Source: Firmicutes bacterium UBA3932 (GTDB lineage Bacteria > Bacillota > Clostridia > Peptostreptococcales > Anaerovoracaceae). From it: a stretch of DNA of 7,674 nt. Made by a program: the position numbers and the translations under genes. Of the stretch, positions 5,808 to 7,674 are shown piece after piece. The notes under the pieces are model-generated. The model was given only the letters and a program-made list of their open reading frames with translations, searched no databases and was not told the DNA's origin. Location of the stretch: contig DGEG01000029.1 of NCBI GenBank assembly GCA_002385825.1, forward strand, positions 10,975 through 18,648. Reading direction: 5' to 3'. Positions within the stretch are counted from its first letter, which is position 1, and every line of letters starts with the position of its first letter.

Positions 5808-6566
5808 ATGGATCCAAAGCAAACCCATATGGAAAAATCGGAAACTTCCTACACCCATCGCCTGGATGTGGAAGTTTTCTATTTGAATGAAAACAGCATT
5901 ATGAAACCCTCCAGCTATCAGGCGCTTATAGCTCAATTAGTTGAAAAACACCTTGACGTCTTTCAGATCGGAGCAGACGAAACTATGAAGCATGGACTTG
6001 CCTGGGCTCTGATTTCCATGACCCTGGATATAAAACAGCCCATCGACAGTTGCATGAAGCTCCTTGGAAACACATGGTATTCTCAGAAGCGCGGCCCTTA
6101 TTTTCGCCGCGAACTGGTATTCCGCAACGAAAAGGGCGATATCATGTTCCAGGGAAGCACTTTTTCCGTTCTCCTGGAAGTGGCTACGCGCAAAGTGTCC
6201 CGGAGCAGGGAAACGCCCTTTAAGCTCACAGAGCCGGATGGTGTTTTTTGTACCCAAGCGGATCATCATTTCAGAGAAAATCCGGAGTTTGCACCTTGTA
6301 TAACCCGCCAAATCTACAACAGCGATATAGATTTGCTGGGTCATGTAAACAACCGTCGTTATGGGGATTTCGCCTACGATGCCCTGACGGAGGAAGAAAA
6401 ACTTCGCCTTAAAGACATGCGACGTATGGAGCTGTATTTCATATCGGAAATGCGGCAGGGTGATGATTTTACGATATATAAACGAACGGAAGAGAATCGT
6501 ATTCTGCTCCGAGGATATAATAATAAAAAGGAAGATATTTCATTTGATATAATTTTTGCTTTCTGA
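5808..6566 (+). CDS. acyl-ACP thioesterase family protein (double hotdog)
   Basis: A likely cytosolic thioesterase that releases fatty acids, or related acyl chains, from acyl carrier protein or CoA. The 252 residues fit bacterial acyl-ACP thioesterases, which carry two hotdog domains. The first covers about 18-130 and contains WALISMTLDI (66-75) and SVLLEVATRKVSR (120-132), the latter corresponding to the family's WVLxDxxTRKxxR signature. The second covers about 165-252 and has the active-site stretch SDIDLLGHVNNRRY (172-185) with Asp173, Asp175, His179, Asn181 and Asn182. In plant FatA/FatB the motif reads D-x-N-x-H; here the Asn position is Leu177, so the mechanism may follow the related 4HBT type. 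ATG 5808 is preceded by AGGAG (5797-5801) at 6 bases. It lies 46 bases after the aminotransferase and 29 before the next gene, so co-transcription is likely. Chain length and true substrate are unknown. Confidence 0.82.
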   Translation: MDPKQTHMEKSETSYTHRLDVEVFYLNENSIMKPSSYQALIAQLVEKHLDVFQIGADETMKHGLAWALISMTLDIKQPIDSCMKLLGNTWYSQKRGPYFRRELVFRNEKGDIMFQGSTFSVLLEVATRKVSRSRETPFKLTEPDGVFCTQADHHFRENPEFAPCITRQIYNSDIDLLGHVNNRRYGDFAYDALTEEEKLRLKDMRRMELYFISEMRQGDDFTIYKRTEENRILLRGYNNKKEDISFDIIFAF

Positions 6567-6595
6567 CCTGCTGCCTTTGATAGGAGGAGGGAACC

Positions 6596-7096
6596 ATGTC
6601 CGGCAATAAAAACATCATTACCGTTTCTGAAGACTTTATAAATAAATCACTGAGGAAGAAAATATTATCATCTCCCGCCGGGGAGTATATCAGCGATTAT
6701 AAGGTCATGTTCTCCGGCGGATATATCTATCTGGAACTGGCCCTTCAGGTTAAAACCCTGGGCAGTATTGCGGCAAAATACCGGTTGGAAATCGTAGACC
6801 TGGTTTTCAGACCCGGCGATCACAGGCTCATCGTCGATTACACGGAAGATGTAAGTTCGACAGGCAGCCTGGTTCAAAGCTTGATACTGAAGGCCGCCGG
6901 ACTAAAAGGCGGCACCTTCCTCCAGACTGTAGTTGGTATGGCAAATCCTCCCGGCATACGGGCCGATTCAAAAAGCTGCTCCGTCGATTTGGAACAGCTC
7001 ATAAATTTTGATAGTGAATTCTTTTCCATGCTCATTTTAGAATATCTTGACTGCAGAGACGGCATGCTGCAGATGACCTATCAGCTTACACTATAA
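6596..7096 (+). CDS. hypothetical protein, soluble and beta-rich, third gene of the operon
   Basis: I do not recognise this 166-residue protein. It has no signal peptide and no membrane helix, so it is probably cytosolic or peripheral to the membrane. The pattern is mostly alternating polar and hydrophobic residues, suggesting long beta strands: DYKVMFSGGYIYLELAL (34-50), KYRLEIVDLVFRPGDHRLIVDY (61-82) and FFSMLILEYLDCRDGMLQMTYQL (142-164). One clear amphipathic helix lies at about 91-101. The strand pattern and the LEIVDLVFRPGDHRLIV rhythm recall lipid-handling beta proteins such as DUF2993/LmeA, but this is a resemblance by eye only. No metal-binding or catalytic motif stands out. AGGAGG (6583-6588) lies 7 bases before ATG 6596, the strongest ribosome site of the operon. 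The gene follows the thioesterase by 29 bases and runs convergently into the pspC-type gene, with 19 bases between stop codons. Confidence 0.8.
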   Translation: MSGNKNIITVSEDFINKSLRKKILSSPAGEYISDYKVMFSGGYIYLELALQVKTLGSIAAKYRLEIVDLVFRPGDHRLIVDYTEDVSSTGSLVQSLILKAAGLKGGTFLQTVVGMANPPGIRADSKSCSVDLEQLINFDSEFFSMLILEYLDCRDGMLQMTYQLTL

Positions 7097-7115
7097 TAAT
7101 ATTCCGCCCCTTTCC

Positions 7116-7556
7116 TTATTTCCGCTTCAATATAAGAAGTATCCCGATAATCACTAGTATACCTGCAAATATCAGTTCCATGGGTATCCAAGGGATAAAA
7201 TACCGAACGGCTATCAGGCCGCCCGCTCCCATGAGAATGAGCCCCAATACCCATACTGTATTTCTGTTATCCTTATCATTGGTTTCCGGAGAATATCCGT
7301 AATTTCTTCCCTGCCCCTCTCCATCCTCTCTATTCCCGTAGGTTTGCTGGTAAGCACCGGAAAGATCGTCTGGATTTCTTGAGGGGATGATGAGGGCTGC
7401 TATTATGTAGGCAATGAGGCCGGCACCCCACATCAGCGTGAAAACCACCACCAGCAGGCGAACGAGCACGGGATCCACTCCGAAATATTCACCGATCCCG
7501 CCGCATACGCCGGCGAGCACTTTGTTTTGCGTTGATCTGTAGAGTCTCTTTTCCAT
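7116..7556 (-). CDS. PspC domain-containing membrane protein
   Basis: A small membrane protein, probably involved in sensing or buffering envelope stress. The N-terminal PspC domain (about 1-60) shows KRLYRSTQNKVLAGVCGGIGEYFGVDP, a hallmark of the family, followed by a membrane helix at about 32-57. A hydrophilic Gly/Asn/Glu-rich linker (60-98) leads to two more hydrophobic helices at about 100-118 and 127-144 and a basic KRK end. At 146 residues it is longer than a bare PspC protein (about 60-120). The extra C-terminal helices resemble the LiaF/LiaI-like membrane modules often fused to PspC in Firmicutes. ATG 7556 is preceded by AAAGGGA (7570-7564) at 7 bases. No other psp or lia gene is visible, but the window ends 118 bases upstream. 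It is convergent with the 166-residue protein. No strong sigma-A promoter could be picked. Confidence 0.9.
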   Translation of the reverse strand: MEKRLYRSTQNKVLAGVCGGIGEYFGVDPVLVRLLVVVFTLMWGAGLIAYIIAALIIPSRNPDDLSGAYQQTYGNREDGEGQGRNYGYSPETNDKDNRNTVWVLGLILMGAGGLIAVRYFIPWIPMELIFAGILVIIGILLILKRK

Positions 7557-7588
7557 GTTAAAATCCCTTTATTCCTTCATAGTTTCTA

Positions 7589-7635
7589 TAGATGGCATGG
7601 GGATGTCTTATTTGCCTCCCCACATATTCCATCTA
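7589..7635. repeat. two-part inverted repeat upstream of the PspC gene
   Basis: TAGATGG (7589-7595) pairs with CCATCTA (7629-7635), and inside it TGGGGA (7598-7603) pairs with TCCCCA (7617-7622) around a 13-base loop, with short unpaired stretches of 2 and 6 bases between the stems. It lies 33-79 bases before the pspC-type start. It could be an operator for an envelope-stress regulator or a folded leader in the message. There is no T-run on either side to suggest a terminator. The function is inferred only. Confidence 0.45.
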
Positions 7636-7674
7636 CCATAATAATATATTCCCCTCTATAATGAAATATCTTTG

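Noticed and set aside
5937..6344. 135-codon minus-strand frame inside the thioesterase gene
   Set aside because: It is antisense to a gene with clear family motifs and a ribosome site, and its own translation is unlike any family I know.
7623..7674. Sigma-A promoter for the PspC gene around a TATTAT box
   Set aside because: The boxes found at 17-base spacing match the -35 consensus at only 2 of 6 bases, which is too weak in AT-rich DNA.

Overview
The window carries seven protein genes, no rRNA or tRNA gene, no insertion sequence and no CRISPR array. The source is very probably an endospore-forming member of the Firmicutes, most likely a Clostridia-type anaerobe. The window holds spoIIID and a spoIIQ-like LytM/M23 gene, the latter behind an almost consensus forespore sigma-F promoter. 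Ribosome-binding sites are strong GGAGG types, TTG and GTG starts are used, and base composition is moderate. Genus cannot be told from the sequence.

Layout. (1) 1-1599: a short-form Orn/Lys/Arg decarboxylase (fold I, PLP) with its own sigma-A-like promoter. (2) 1622-2833, minus strand: a 12-helix MFS exporter of the fosmidomycin-resistance (Fsr) type, convergent with the decarboxylase. (3) 2834-3139: a 306-base intergenic region serving the divergent MFS gene and spoIIID, with a plausible sigma-E promoter for spoIIID and a short direct repeat near the MFS side. (4) 3140-3394: spoIIID, the mother-cell sporulation regulator. (5) 3445-3473: a hairpin with T-runs on both sides, usable as a two-way terminator between spoIIID and the convergent spoIIQ. 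(6) 3509-4222, minus strand: spoIIQ-like membrane-anchored M23 protein, with the sigma-F promoter at 4260-4289. (7) 4366-7096: a sigma-A-like promoter, a leader of about 110 nt that can be folded by hand into a closed multi-branch structure, then three tightly spaced plus-strand genes: a class I/II aminotransferase, an acyl-ACP thioesterase-family protein and a 166-residue protein I do not recognise. (8) 7116-7556, minus strand: a PspC-domain membrane protein, with an imperfect inverted repeat in its upstream region.

How the genes fit together. The sporulation pair is the clearest unit. SpoIIQ would act in the forespore membrane as half of the SpoIIQ-SpoIIIAH channel, while SpoIIID acts in the mother cell. 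In clostridia such as C. difficile these genes are co-directional neighbours (spoIIQ then spoIIID). Here they are neighbours but convergent, so a local inversion is likely. The aminotransferase-thioesterase-unknown operon is the least explained unit. It joins an amino-acid/keto-acid enzyme to acyl-ACP chemistry and to a soluble, beta-rich protein. I found no strong evidence for a wholly new system; this operon and its leader are the best candidates for one.
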